Of a stretch of DNA of 64,000 bases, positions 45,825 to 54,031 are shown piece by piece. Position numbers and translations under genes: made by a program. Source of the stretch: an uncultured Clostridia bacterium. Its GTDB lineage: Bacteria; Bacillota; Clostridia; Oscillospirales; CAG-382. Under the pieces are notes generated by a model. That model was not told where the DNA came from, did not search any database, and worked only from the letters and a program-made list of their open reading frames with translations. The DNA is taken from positions 62,001 to 126,000 of the forward strand of contig CANRAV010000002.1 in the NCBI GenBank assembly GCA_947628695.1, in the 5' to 3' direction. Position 1 is the first letter of the stretch, and every line of letters starts with the position of its first letter.

Positions 45825-46916
45825 TTACAATTCTCCGACTTTTTTTAAAGCTTCGGCGATGACGTCGTCCATGTCATAATACCTGTACTGTCCGAGTCTG
45901 CCTCCGAAGATGACGTTTGTCTCGTTCTCTGCAAGCGCTTTGTATTTTTCATAAAGCGCAGTGTTCTTTTCGTCGTTGATGGAGTAGTAAGGCTCGTCGC
46001 CAGGCTTCCATGCTGCCGAATATTCCTTTGAGATTACCGTCTTCGGCGAGGTTGTGTCAAACTCGAAATGCTTGTGTTCTATTATGCGGGTATACGGTGT
46101 TTCGCTGTCTGTGTAGTTGACCACCGCATTGCCTTGGTAGTTGTCGGTAGTGAGGACTTCTGTCTCAAACCTCACGCTGCGGTATTCCAATGGACCGAAT
46201 TTGTAATCGAAATAGCGGTCGATAGGGCCGGTGTAAATTATTGTCTTTGCCGATTCGCGAAGGCTTGAGTCTTCAAAGAAGTCGCAGTTAAGGCGGACTT
46301 CCGAACCTTCAAGCATCTTTTCGATTATCGCTGTATATCCGCCTATTGGTATTCCCTGATAGCGGTCGTTGAAGTAGTTGTTGTCGTATGTGAAGCGCAC
46401 GGGCAATCGGCGGATTATGAAGGCCGGAAGCTCGCTGCAGGGTTTCCCCCACTGCTTGGCGGTATAGCCTTTGACAAGCTTTTCGTAGATGGTAGTACCT
46501 ACGAGGTTTATAGCCTGCTCTTCCAAATTCTTCGGTTCGTCTATATTGCAGGCTGCCTTCTCCGCCTCTATTCTTGCCCTTGCCTCTGCCGGGGTCTTTA
46601 TGCCCCAAAGCTTAGAGAAGGTGTTCATATTAAAGGGGAGGTTGTACAGCTCGTCGTGATATATTGCAACCGGGGAGTTTATGTAGTTATTGAAGTCGGC
46701 GAATTGGTTGACATAATCCCACATCGCCCTGTCGTGCGTGTGGAATATGTGCGCACCGTATTTGTGGACGTTTATGCCCTCTGTGTTTTCGGTGTATATG
46801 TTGCCGGCGATGTGCGGCCTTTTGTCGATACACAGGCAGTTTCTGCCTCTCTTTGTCAACTCGTGGACGCACACGGCTCCATATAAGCCGGCGCCTACTA
46901 TCAGATAGTCGTACAT
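45825..46916 (-). CDS. glf: UDP-galactopyranose mutase
   Basis: 363 aa, full length. The FAD-binding motif YLIVGAGLYGAVCVHEL opens the protein; HKYGAHIFHT, the YTAKQWG segment and R-L-P-V-R-F-T-Y-D-N-N-Y-F are signature regions with substrate-binding Arg/Tyr residues. It makes UDP-galactofuranose, likely used by the GlfT2-like transferases at 36231 and 38217. RBS AAAAGGAG. Confidence 0.97.
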   Translation of the reverse strand: MYDYLIVGAGLYGAVCVHELTKRGRNCLCIDKRPHIAGNIYTENTEGINVHKYGAHIFHTHDRAMWDYVNQFADFNNYINSPVAIYHDELYNLPFNMNTFSKLWGIKTPAEARARIEAEKAACNIDEPKNLEEQAINLVGTTIYEKLVKGYTAKQWGKPCSELPAFIIRRLPVRFTYDNNYFNDRYQGIPIGGYTAIIEKMLEGSEVRLNCDFFEDSSLRESAKTIIYTGPIDRYFDYKFGPLEYRSVRFETEVLTTDNYQGNAVVNYTDSETPYTRIIEHKHFEFDTTSPKTVISKEYSAAWKPGDEPYYSINDEKNTALYEKYKALAENETNVIFGGRLGQYRYYDMDDVIAEALKKVGEL

Positions 46917-46932
46917 ACGACTTGTTCTCCTT

Positions 46933-47409
46933 TTAAAGCAAGCTTCTAATCAGATTGCAGAAATTCTCTCTGTTTGAAACAAACGGCTTTGGCGTGAAGG
47001 ATTCGATTTGCTTTATCGCCTGCTCCAGTTCCTCCTCGTTCATGGCGCAGAGGACGTAGCCTTCTTCAGCAAACTCGCGGGCAAGGTCAAGCTGGTGGTC
47101 ACTTTCGTGCTCTCCGTACTCCTTGAGCCGTGGAAACACTATGACCTTTTTGCCTTTCTTCAAGGCTCCGGTGACCGTCCCTGTTCCCGCATGGCATATA
47201 ATGAGATCGGCCTTGCTTTGAAGCTCTTCCATTTTGTCGGAAGAAGCATAATCAAAATGTCTGCAATGCTGAACGGAATAATCTATTCTGCCAGTCTGTG
47301 CCGTAACGTCGTCGGGGTTAAGCACGCCGCGTTCGCACAGTGCGTCTGTTATTTTAAAAAGTCTGCCAAAATGAAACCCAGAGCTACCCGCAGTAACAAG
47401 CGTTTTCAA
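46933..47409 (-). CDS. PssE-like (Alg13-type) glycosyltransferase subunit
   Basis: 158 aa with a TTG start overlapping the pssD stop. C-terminal GT-B half: TAGSSGFHFGRLFKI, A-D-L-I-I-C-H-A-G-T-G-T-V donor-binding loop, K-V-I-V-F-P-R and Y-G-E-H-E-S-D-H-Q near the end. Works with the membrane-anchored acceptor-binding partner encoded immediately upstream to form one split transferase, as in Cps14F/Cps14G. Confidence 0.92.
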   Translation of the reverse strand: MKTLVTAGSSGFHFGRLFKITDALCERGVLNPDDVTAQTGRIDYSVQHCRHFDYASSDKMEELQSKADLIICHAGTGTVTGALKKGKKVIVFPRLKEYGEHESDHQLDLAREFAEEGYVLCAMNEEELEQAIKQIESFTPKPFVSNRENFCNLIRSLL

Positions 47410-47861
47410 TAAATCATCCCTCCGTAAATGGCGTTGGGATAAACGGAAAGCAGCTCTTTGCGCTGCACGACAAAGCTGTCGGCAAATTTATAGACCATTT
47501 TACCGGTTTTGCTTCCGTCTGTTTTGCGGGCAAAAGATTCGATAAAGATAACTTTTTTATGCCGAAGCTTCTTTTGAAGCCAACAGAAAGGATATGTAGC
47601 TGCTGCTCCGGTGCAGATTACAACGTCCGGCTTCTCCTTAAGAATCATAAAAAAGCTGCTGACGCAAACGCGAAAAAAATCGAACAATCTCCTTACATGG
47701 TAACTGTTTCGAAACTCCGGTAAAAACAAAGCGCCGTCAAATGATCTATTGACTTTGCTCTTTACAACCAGATACTTTACCGTGTGTTCGTCCTTCAGAG
47801 AGTCAAGCTGCTTTATTTGTTCGAGGTGCCCGCCGCCGGACGCCGCCAAAATAATCTTCAT
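47406..47861 (-). CDS. PssD-like (Alg14-type) glycosyltransferase subunit
   Basis: 151 aa from ATG 47861, where the canonical start MKIILAASGGGHLEQIKQL begins; a TTG nine codons upstream has a better ribosome site (AGGA) and cannot be excluded. V-V-I-C-T-G-A-A-A-T-Y-P-F and V-I-F-I-E-S-F-A-R are conserved Alg14-type features; residues around L-L-F... S-S-F-F-M-I-L may help membrane association. Forms a split GT-B enzyme with PssE. Confidence 0.9.
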   Translation of the reverse strand: MKIILAASGGGHLEQIKQLDSLKDEHTVKYLVVKSKVNRSFDGALFLPEFRNSYHVRRLFDFFRVCVSSFFMILKEKPDVVICTGAAATYPFCWLQKKLRHKKVIFIESFARKTDGSKTGKMVYKFADSFVVQRKELLSVYPNAIYGGMIY

Positions 47862-47871
47862 AGTGTGTAAG

Positions 47872-48654
47872 TCAATAGCTTTTTTCAAGCTTTTTTCCTA
47901 AAAATTTTGCCGAGATGTAGGCCTTTATCTTTCCAAACCATTTTGTCTTCGACAGGTTTACATAACCTGCGGTGACAGTTTGAAGTTGATTTTTATTTAA
48001 CCAAACGTTAAACAATAGCTCCGACACCCTGCCGAAGAGGCGGGCGTCAAAGGAGTTCATATTTGACGTGTCAATCTTTGCTTCCAGTTCGCCCAAAATG
48101 TCAAACAGCCAGGTGCAGTATTCCGAGGTCAGTTCCCTGCTCATTATGAACATGTTGAACATGTACGCCTTGTGCTGTTTCATAGTCAGGTCGAAGGATT
48201 TGAGGTAATCCGGGCAGCGTGCCTCCACAACCTGCCTTGCAATGTCCAAATGAGAAGCTTCGTGTGTGTTTGCATAGTGCGAATACAGCGTATCCCAAAG
48301 GTAGTTGCGCTTTTGGGGGACTATGACGGCGGAGGGAGTGCTTTCAAAAATCCTCTTAATGGCTTCTCCCGATAAGATCCTGTCCCTCTTATTGCCGAAC
48401 CGCTTCCCCGCAAAGTAGCGGCGGTAATGACAAAGCCCCATATAATCCGAAGCCTTATCGTTTTTCCACATCCAATAAAGCGCCGTCAGCTCGCAGTACG
48501 TTTTGTTCTTCACGGATATATTGTTGCCGGTGTTGTCTGCAACAGGGGTGAAACTTTCGGAAGAATAGCTTTTACCAACGTGTATCGGCATATAAACGCG
48601 GTCGGTTGGAAAATTGTATGGCTTATTTGAAGCGATGTAAACCGTTATCTTCAT
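47872..48654 (-). CDS. DUF4422 glycosyltransferase-type capsule protein
   Basis: 260 aa. Begins KITVYIASNKPYNFPTDRVY and contains N-K-T-Y-C-E-L-T-A-L-Y-W-M-W-K-N, then YMGLCHYRRYF, the hallmark of DUF4422 proteins found in capsule loci, thought to be glycosyltransferases. F-I-M-S-R-E-L and F-N-V-W-L follow in order. Starts 6 nt after the Ugd stop and overlaps the possible TTG start of pssD. Confidence 0.9.
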   Translation of the reverse strand: MKITVYIASNKPYNFPTDRVYMPIHVGKSYSSESFTPVADNTGNNISVKNKTYCELTALYWMWKNDKASDYMGLCHYRRYFAGKRFGNKRDRILSGEAIKRIFESTPSAVIVPQKRNYLWDTLYSHYANTHEASHLDIARQVVEARCPDYLKSFDLTMKQHKAYMFNMFIMSRELTSEYCTWLFDILGELEAKIDTSNMNSFDARLFGRVSELLFNVWLNKNQLQTVTAGYVNLSKTKWFGKIKAYISAKFLGKKLEKSY

Positions 48655-48660
48655 ATTCGG

Positions 48661-49866
48661 TTAGTCTCTCTCAAACAAGTCGCGGGTGAAGATTTTGGCG
48701 CTTGCGCTTTGAAGCGACGGTGTAATCCGGTTTGCAAGGATGACATCACTTTTGCGGATGAATTCGGATACGTTGTTCTCAACATGGCAGTCCATGAAAG
48801 AGGCGTCCTTCAATGTAGGCTCGCAGATGAGGAGTTGAACTCCGCGCTGTTTTAGGCGGCGGATGATGCCAAGGATTGCGGAGGAGCGGAAGTTGTCGCT
48901 ACCGGACTTCATGGTCAGGCGGTAGATGCCGACGACGCAGTCACAAAGCGGCTTGCCGCTTTCCTCAAGGCGCTTTACCACCTCGTCGGCAATGAAGTCC
49001 TTGCGGGTGTGGTTGGATGAAACTATCGCTTTGATAAGGTCGTTCGGAACGCCGTCGAAATTGGCCTTTAGCTGTTTTGTGTCCTTCGGCAGGCAGTAGC
49101 CTCCGTAGCCGAAGGAGGGGTTGTTGTAATGGTCGCCTATGCGAGGGTCAAGGCAGACGCCCGAAATTATCTGCTTTGTATTAAGCCCCTTGACTGCGGC
49201 GTATGTATCAAGCTCGTTGAAATAAGCCACCCGCATTGCGAGGTAGGTGTTAGAGAAGAGCTTCACTGCCTCCGCCTCAGTGCTGCCCATTAGCAGCGTC
49301 GGTACATCCTTCGCAATGGCGCATTCCGCGAGGAGAGACGCAAAGGTCTTTGCCGCCTCTTTCAGCTCTTCGTTTTCAAGATCTGTTCCTACGATGATAC
49401 GAGAGGGATACAGATTGTCGTACAGTGCGTGCCCTTCCCTTAAAAATTCCGGGCTGAATATGACGCGGTCGCAGCCAGTCCTTTCGCGGATCTGTTGTGT
49501 ATAGCCTACCGGGACGGTAGACTTGATAACAAGCACCGCGTCAGAACAGCCTGCGACTTCCTTTATTACAGCCTCTACGGCTGTGGTATCAAAGTAATTC
49601 TTCTCCGGATCGTAATTTGTGGGTACTGCCGCTATCACATAGTCGGCGCCCGAATACGCCTCTTTTGCATCGAGAGTGGCGGAAAGGAGAAGACCTTTTT
49701 CTTTTAAGTATTTTTCTATAAGCTCATCGCGGATAGGTGAGGTCCGCGCATTTACCAGCTTTACCTTTTCGGGCACTATATCCACAAGCGTAACGCTGTG
49801 TTTTTGAGAAAGCAAAACGGCAAGGGAAAGCCCGACATATCCTGTGCCGGCAACGGCGATATTCAT
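48661..49866 (-). CDS. ugd: UDP-glucose 6-dehydrogenase
   Basis: 401 aa. The NAD-binding start IAVAGTGYVGLSLAVLLSQ, V-I-K-S-T-V-P-V-G-Y, FSPEFLREGHALYDNL and the catalytic-cysteine loop F-G-Y-G-G-Y-C-L-P-K-D-T-K-Q-L are all present. Oxidises UDP-glucose to UDP-glucuronate. Second gene of the main operon, 24 nt after the priming transferase. Confidence 0.96.
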   Translation of the reverse strand: MNIAVAGTGYVGLSLAVLLSQKHSVTLVDIVPEKVKLVNARTSPIRDELIEKYLKEKGLLLSATLDAKEAYSGADYVIAAVPTNYDPEKNYFDTTAVEAVIKEVAGCSDAVLVIKSTVPVGYTQQIRERTGCDRVIFSPEFLREGHALYDNLYPSRIIVGTDLENEELKEAAKTFASLLAECAIAKDVPTLLMGSTEAEAVKLFSNTYLAMRVAYFNELDTYAAVKGLNTKQIISGVCLDPRIGDHYNNPSFGYGGYCLPKDTKQLKANFDGVPNDLIKAIVSSNHTRKDFIADEVVKRLEESGKPLCDCVVGIYRLTMKSGSDNFRSSAILGIIRRLKQRGVQLLICEPTLKDASFMDCHVENNVSEFIRKSDVILANRITPSLQSASAKIFTRDLFERD

Positions 49867-49890
49867 TTTAACTCTCCCCTTCCGGGCTTT

Positions 49891-50577
49891 TTAGCAGTTC
49901 TTGCCGCAAAAAACAGCCCTTATTGTTTTTAAAATAATTTTTGCGTCGGTTATTATCGAACGCTCCGATATGTACTTGTAATCAAGCTGAACCTGCTCTT
50001 CGTCCGTAAGCTCGTGCTTGTCCGCAAGCTGCCAGTAGCACGAAAGGCCCGGCTTGACAATCAGACGCTCAAACGGTAACTGCTCCTGCTCCGACGGGAC
50101 GAAGGGACGCGGACCGACAAAGGACATGTCGTTGAACAGCACGTTCAAAAGCTGCGGCATCTCGTCTATCGAATAGCGGCGAAGAACCTGCCCGCTTTTG
50201 AGAATCCTTACATCCTTCCTGCACTTATAGTGCACACCGTCGTACTCGTTCTGCCCCATAAGCTGCTTTTTGCGCTCTTCGGCGTCTTTATACATGGTCC
50301 TGAATTTGATAACGCGAAACGGCTTCCCGCCCTTGCCTATCCTCGTCTGCAAAAAGAACGGATTCCCCGGATCGTCTATCATAATAATAAGCGCTATAAT
50401 CAGAAAAAACGGAAGACCTACAATAAGCCCGACAAGTGAAGCCACTATATCAAAGACCCGCTTTATAAAAGAATAAACAAGCTTTCTCTTAACGACAATA
50501 TCGGGGACTGCCCTTGTTTCAGAGGTGATGGCCGCCTGCTGCATCAGCAGTTCCCGTTCTTGAACGATATCATTCAT
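49891..50577 (-). CDS. Undecaprenyl-phosphate sugar phosphotransferase (priming enzyme)
   Basis: Start set at ATG 50577 because the upstream GTG lies on its ribosome site GGAGGAG; 228 aa. A single hydrophobic helix-hairpin (IVASLVGLIVGLPFFLIIAL) follows a basic region, then FRVIKFRTMYKDAEERKKQ, Y-S-I-D-E-M-P-Q-L-L-N-V-L and S-F-V-G-P-R-P-F-V, the catalytic core of the bacterial sugar transferase family (PglC/WbaP C-terminal type). It starts each repeat unit on undecaprenyl phosphate. First gene of the locus after a leader of about 285 nt. Confidence 0.95.
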   Translation of the reverse strand: MNDIVQERELLMQQAAITSETRAVPDIVVKRKLVYSFIKRVFDIVASLVGLIVGLPFFLIIALIIMIDDPGNPFFLQTRIGKGGKPFRVIKFRTMYKDAEERKKQLMGQNEYDGVHYKCRKDVRILKSGQVLRRYSIDEMPQLLNVLFNDMSFVGPRPFVPSEQEQLPFERLIVKPGLSCYWQLADKHELTDEEQVQLDYKYISERSIITDAKIILKTIRAVFCGKNC

Positions 50578-51361
50578 CAAACTCTCCTCCACGCCAAAAC
50601 ATTTTAAAGACTTTGCCTGCCCTTTCCGATTGACTTATTATTAGAATTGCTGCGGAAACCGCACACGACACATGCAGAAATTATATTCAAGCGCCGGCAA
50701 AGATAGAAGCCGGACACGGTGAAAAACCTGCCTTGGGGAAAAACTGCCTCCAACAGCCCACATACACAAAGAGACCCATGAAAACCGACAAGCTTCATGG
50801 GAAAATAATGTCCTCACAGCGAAATCTTATCGCAACATCTATATATATGCGAAATTTATGTACTGTGTAAGTGTATCATATCGACGTGTAAAAGTCAATA
50901 GAATGTTATTAAATTTACAATCTCGTCGTTTTTTGTTGATATATGGGGCTATTATTTTTCAAATTTTGGAAAATCGCTTGTTTAAATGCAGCAAAAACGC
51001 CTGTGTATGGGCAAAAAATGCGAGGTTTTTAGCCAAAAATGCACAATATATAGATAAAATTCAAAAAATACGGGAATTTTGCTGTGCGAGCTTTGGCAAG
51101 TATTTCCGCAATTGTTTTAAATAATGTGCAAGCGCGCCGGATATTTTCTAAAGATTGGAAAAAGTTATAATCATCAACTTTTTGTCAATAACATTTTGTG
51201 CGAATTTTCCCTTTATTTTTGCAGCATTCCGTGTCGGCTTTGAGAAAAAAGCACCGCATTGCAGGATATGACGCCGCATTTTTGCTCGCTGTGGCATTTG
51301 CCGGCGAAAAGGCACGCGTGGATTATAACACATGAATTTGTCGAGGTCAAGATAAAAGCGC
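50578..51361. other. Long leader and AT-rich intergenic region before the polysaccharide operon
   Basis: No convincing gene. Minus-strand transcripts starting near 50863 would have about 285 nt of leader. This contains a perfect 8-bp hairpin (CCCATGAA 50775-50782 with TTCATGGG 50794-50801) and a weaker CCGGC/GCCGG hairpin near 50695-50715. A 64-codon open frame across this leader lacks a ribosome site. From 50900 to 51360 the DNA is AT-rich, with A- and T-runs and no recognisable motif. Confidence 0.6.
50870..50898 (-). promoter_or_regulatory. Candidate promoter of the main polysaccharide operon
   Basis: Minus strand: -35 TTGACT (50898-50893), 17-nt spacer, -10 TACACT (50875-50870). The -35 is good, the -10 moderate. 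No LytTR-like repeats are seen upstream. It is the best match in the gap that precedes the priming transferase. Confidence 0.5.
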
Positions 51362-51399
51362 AAAAAAACGAACCGGCCGGACAAACGCCCGGTCGGTTC
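51362..51399 (-). terminator. Strong intrinsic terminator of the small transcription unit
   Basis: Minus strand: 11-bp stem (51399-51389 with 51380-51370, one G-U pair) with an 8-nt loop, followed by seven T (51368-51362). It closes the transcript that starts near 51556. Confidence 0.88.
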
Positions 51400-51556
51400 C
51401 CTGTGCAAAGATGTATTATAATTAAAAAGAGAAAAATTTGACTTGAGAAAAACCACCGTCTCCGCCTGCTGCTATGCTTCGACAGGTTGTTCTGCTTCAA
51501 CCAATCAACGGTCTCACCTTTCCTTTGCCGAGAACAAATCCTGATTTCCTATCGCT
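51362..51556 (-). ncRNA. Small transcription unit (about 195 nt): sRNA or tiny peptide gene
   Basis: Bounded by a consensus promoter with paired operators (51563-51629) and a strong terminator (51362-51399), and isolated from the kinase gene by its own terminator. The predicted RNA contains a ribosome-like GGAAAGGTGAG near 51515-51505, but frames after it are short: GTG and TTG starts give 6-10 codons. The longest frame (TTG 51500, arginine-rich then hydrophobic) runs through the terminator and is unlikely to be real. Could be a regulatory RNA or encode a signalling peptide for the adjacent two-component system. No RNA family recognised. Confidence 0.55.
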
Positions 51557-51562
51557 GTCTGT

Positions 51563-51629
51563 ATTATAGTACAGCAAAAGTGCAAAGTCAACACTTTGGG
51601 ATAATTGACCGTTTTCAGGGATAATTAAC
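51563..51629 (-). promoter_or_regulatory. Promoter with paired direct repeats, matching the one at 6827-6894
   Basis: Minus strand: -35 TTGACT (51591-51586), 17-nt spacer, -10 TATAAT (51568-51563). Upstream, GTCAATTATCCC (51609-51598) and GTTAATTATCCC (51629-51618) are 20 bp apart. Bases between the repeats and the -35 (GTTGACTTTGC) are also shared with the 6.8-kb site. The adjacent LytTR regulator is the natural candidate binder. Confidence 0.8.
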
Positions 51630-51652
51630 GCAAAATGCAGTGTTTTCGGCCT

Positions 51653-51690
51653 AAAAAACGGCACGTTTTTGCATTTTTCGGGCAAAAACG
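51653..51690 (-). terminator. Terminator of the two-component operon
   Basis: Minus strand: CGTTTTTGC (51690-51682) with GCAAAAACG (51672-51664), 9-nt loop, then TGCCG and six T (51658-51653). Starts 13 nt after the kinase stop. Confidence 0.7.
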
Positions 51691-51702
51691 CGCCGCGCTG
51701 TT

Positions 51703-52995
51703 TTACGGAATGGATATTTGTACGCCGAACATACCGTCCTCTTCGAAGTAGTCTATAAGGCCGTTGTACTTCTTTACAGTCTCCTCCACTATCTTGTGAC
51801 CCAGACCGTGGGAAGAAGCGTCTTTCTTTGTGGTGAGTAGACCCTTATTTGTCTCCAGCACGGAAGAGGCAACGGTATTTTTGCAGACTATTATGCGGTT
51901 TTGGTTGACTTTGGCAAAGTGAAGCTCTATCTGCCTGTCGCCCTCCTGCCGCTTAACCGCTTCCACGGCGTTGTCGAGGATGTTTCCAAGCATGCAGACC
52001 ATGTCCGAATCCTTGATGTCTTCAAAGCTCTCTATGTAGCCGGATATCAGGACCTTTACGTCTTCGAGGTTAGAAAGCTTTGTGTTTATCAGATAGTCAA
52101 GCACGGAGTTGCCGGAGGCAAGAAGCTTGCCCATGCTTGAAACGGTGTTGCTTATCTCGCTTAAATACTCCTTGCAGGCCTCCACGTCGCCGTCGTCAAG
52201 ATACGCGGAAAGAACGGTGAAGTGGTTGTTAAGGTCGTGCCTGACCTTGCGTATGTTGTTCCAAATGATGTTTGCTTCCTCTGCGCGCTTCTCCTCGTAG
52301 ACGATTCTTTCCTTCATAAGGCTAAGCTCGTAGTCGCTTTTTCTGAGCTTTTGTATCTGCCTTATAAAGAAGTAAAGCAGGTTTACAAGCACAAGCGAAA
52401 TGCAAAGAATCAGGATGGTGGTGTCTGTCCTGGTGACCTCGTCGGAGGTGGCGATGCTTACCAGCGCCGAAAGAGCAAAGACGGTCTCTATCGTCATGAG
52501 AACGGCAAAAATACCGCCTACGGGGTCGCTTTTCTTTTCCCGGTTGAACAGCTTGACAAGGAGGCAGCAAAGCCCCAGCTGAACGATTTTGACGCACACA
52601 AGGTAAATCAGGCGTGCCTCGGTGTGCGAGCCGTGCATAAGCTCTGCCGTGTTGTTGGTAAACAGCGAAAACACGGACAGAAGTGAGCTGCTTGTAAGCA
52701 CCGTTACGGATATAAAGCAAACAGCGCCGAAGATGTCCCAAACTATGCGCTTTCTGTTTAAAACAACGGCATAGGCAGCAGCGAATACAAAGGAAACGGC
52801 AATTGGCAGGATGTTGAAGCCCGGTTTCAGCCTATAATTAAAGTAAAGCTGTGCGCCAAGCTGAAGCGCGGGAAATGCAAATGCCCACCACCTGCGGCCT
52901 ATCTTCTCGCCCGTGAAGCGCGGAATAAACCAGGCGAGGATGAGCGACTCTGCCACAGTGGACAGTATTTCCGCAACTATATGGATGTAAATCAT
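51703..52995 (-). CDS. GHKL sensor histidine kinase (AgrC/ComD/VirS-like)
   Basis: 430 aa. About six transmembrane helices fill the first 200 residues, a polytopic sensor typical of peptide-sensing kinases. The phosphoacceptor region is I-R-K-V-R-H-D-L-N-N-H-F, with His in the usual place; the ATPase domain has MLGNILDNAVEAV (N box) and SHGLGHKIVEETVKKYNG (G box). Cognate regulator immediately upstream, overlapping by ATGA. No AgrB or AgrD gene is next to it; the small transcription unit downstream is the only candidate source of a cognate signal in the window. Confidence 0.93.
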   Translation of the reverse strand: MIYIHIVAEILSTVAESLILAWFIPRFTGEKIGRRWWAFAFPALQLGAQLYFNYRLKPGFNILPIAVSFVFAAAYAVVLNRKRIVWDIFGAVCFISVTVLTSSSLLSVFSLFTNNTAELMHGSHTEARLIYLVCVKIVQLGLCCLLVKLFNREKKSDPVGGIFAVLMTIETVFALSALVSIATSDEVTRTDTTILILCISLVLVNLLYFFIRQIQKLRKSDYELSLMKERIVYEEKRAEEANIIWNNIRKVRHDLNNHFTVLSAYLDDGDVEACKEYLSEISNTVSSMGKLLASGNSVLDYLINTKLSNLEDVKVLISGYIESFEDIKDSDMVCMLGNILDNAVEAVKRQEGDRQIELHFAKVNQNRIIVCKNTVASSVLETNKGLLTTKKDASSHGLGHKIVEETVKKYNGLIDYFEEDGMFGVQISIP

Positions 52996-53723
52996 ATTCC
53001 CATCTTTCTCCTTGTGTATTCGAAGAACGCAGCCTTAAACTGCTTCTGGCGCTTTTGCGCGACGGGAAGCGTTATTTTACCTATCAGAAGTGAGCCGTCG
53101 TTTGTGACCTTGTCGACGTATTCGAGATTTACGAGAAATGCGGAATGGACCCTGAAAAAGTCAAGGTCGGCGACGTGCTCTTCAAGCTCTGTAAGAGTGC
53201 CGCGGCAGACGTACTGCCTGCCGTTTGCCATGTGGGCAAGGTAGTAATTCTTCTGGCTTTCAAAGTAAAGTATGTCCTTTACGTCAAGCTTCTGCTCGAC
53301 ATTTTCGATAATAAGCGTGACATAGCGGGAGGACTGAAGCAGCCTGTCCCTTACGCGCTGAAGCGTCTTCGGCAGGTCGTCTTCTATGCGCTGCTTGCGC
53401 ATGTAGGCGAAGGGCATGTAGTCGAAGGACTCGTAAACGTAATTGTCATAAGCCGACATGAAGACGATAAGCGTGTCCTTGTAGTCACGGCAAAGGCGCT
53501 TTGCAAGCTCAAAGCCGTTGAAGTCCGGCATATCTATATCCAAAAACAGCACGTCTATGCGCTGCGTTTCGATATATTCAAGCACTTCCCTGCCGCCGCT
53601 GAACGGCTTTATAAGTTTAAAGCCCTCGTCCTTCGGCATAGTGCCTTCCAGCCCCCTTTTCAAAAGCGGGCAGAACAAATCCAAAAATCCGGGGTTGTCG
53701 TCGCACACGGCAAAATTATACAT
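52992..53723 (-). CDS. LytTR-family response regulator
   Basis: 243 aa from ATG 53723 (AAGGGTG upstream; a GTG three codons earlier overlaps that site). Receiver domain with C-D-D-N acidic pocket, phosphoacceptor Asp62 in VLFLDIDMPDFNGFELA and K in the later loop. The LytTR DNA-binding domain occupies about residues 140-243 (D-V-K-D-I-L-Y-F-E-S-Q-K-N-Y, F-F-R-V-H-S-A-F-L-V-N-L-E-Y-V). LytTR proteins bind paired direct repeats upstream of -35 elements, as found at 51598-51629 and 6863-6894. Confidence 0.94.
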   Translation of the reverse strand: MYNFAVCDDNPGFLDLFCPLLKRGLEGTMPKDEGFKLIKPFSGGREVLEYIETQRIDVLFLDIDMPDFNGFELAKRLCRDYKDTLIVFMSAYDNYVYESFDYMPFAYMRKQRIEDDLPKTLQRVRDRLLQSSRYVTLIIENVEQKLDVKDILYFESQKNYYLAHMANGRQYVCRGTLTELEEHVADLDFFRVHSAFLVNLEYVDKVTNDGSLLIGKITLPVAQKRQKQFKAAFFEYTRRKMGI

Positions 53724-53752
53724 TACACTCACCCTTATTATCGGTTTTTAAT

Positions 53753-53781
53753 ATTGTAGCACATTTTTTTAAGCATGTCAA
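53753..53781 (-). promoter_or_regulatory. Sigma-A promoter of the two-component operon
   Basis: Minus strand: -35 TTGACA (53781-53776), 17-nt spacer, -10 TACAAT (53758-53753). Transcription should begin near 53746, giving a leader of about 23 nt. No operator repeats seen, so no obvious autoregulation. Confidence 0.85.
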
Positions 53782-53865
53782 AGGGAAAGAGGACTATGCG
53801 CCGTCTGATAAGAGAGGTTTCGAAGAATTTTTTAAAAAACTGTTTTATTTTTCGGCAAGCTGTGT

Positions 53866-53871
53866 TATAAT
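53866..53871 (+). promoter_or_regulatory. -10 element for the ABC exporter transcript
   Basis: TATAAT at 53866-53871 places the start of transcription near 53878, exactly at the base of the structured leader. The -35 region is poor (T-rich), so activation by another factor is possible. Confidence 0.55.
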
Positions 53872-53877
53872 ACGTAT

Positions 53878-54014
53878 GCTACACATTAAAACACGCTTGA
53901 TTATAGGGAATACTGAAGGTAAAAATGTATTCTCTCCCCTTTAATCAGGCATAATGTGTAGCGACATTGAGGGAATCATTTTTCGGTGCGTTCCCTAAGG
54001 GAGCGCACTTTTTT
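53878..54014 (+). promoter_or_regulatory. Structured leader with terminator and possible antiterminator (riboswitch-like)
   Basis: A 10-bp perfect outer stem (53879-53888 with 53952-53961) encloses a second arm: GATTA/TAATC, then GAATAC/GTATTC with a 13-nt loop. Downstream, a terminator stem (53986-53994 with 54000-54008) runs into six T (54009-54014), ending just before the ribosome site of the ABC gene. AGGGAA at 53970-53975 can pair with TTCCCT at 53991-53996, which would disrupt the terminator. This is the layout of a transcription attenuator. I do not recognise the class. Confidence 0.65.
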
Positions 54015-54031
54015 GATAGGAGGGACAAATT

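Noticed and set aside
50604-50798. 64-codon frame in the leader of the polysaccharide operon
   Set aside because: No ribosome binding site and it covers hairpin sequence; cysteine-rich, arbitrary-looking composition.
51213-51500. 95-codon frame (TTG start) through the small transcription unit
   Set aside because: Runs straight through the strong terminator, so the full protein could not be made from the predicted transcript.
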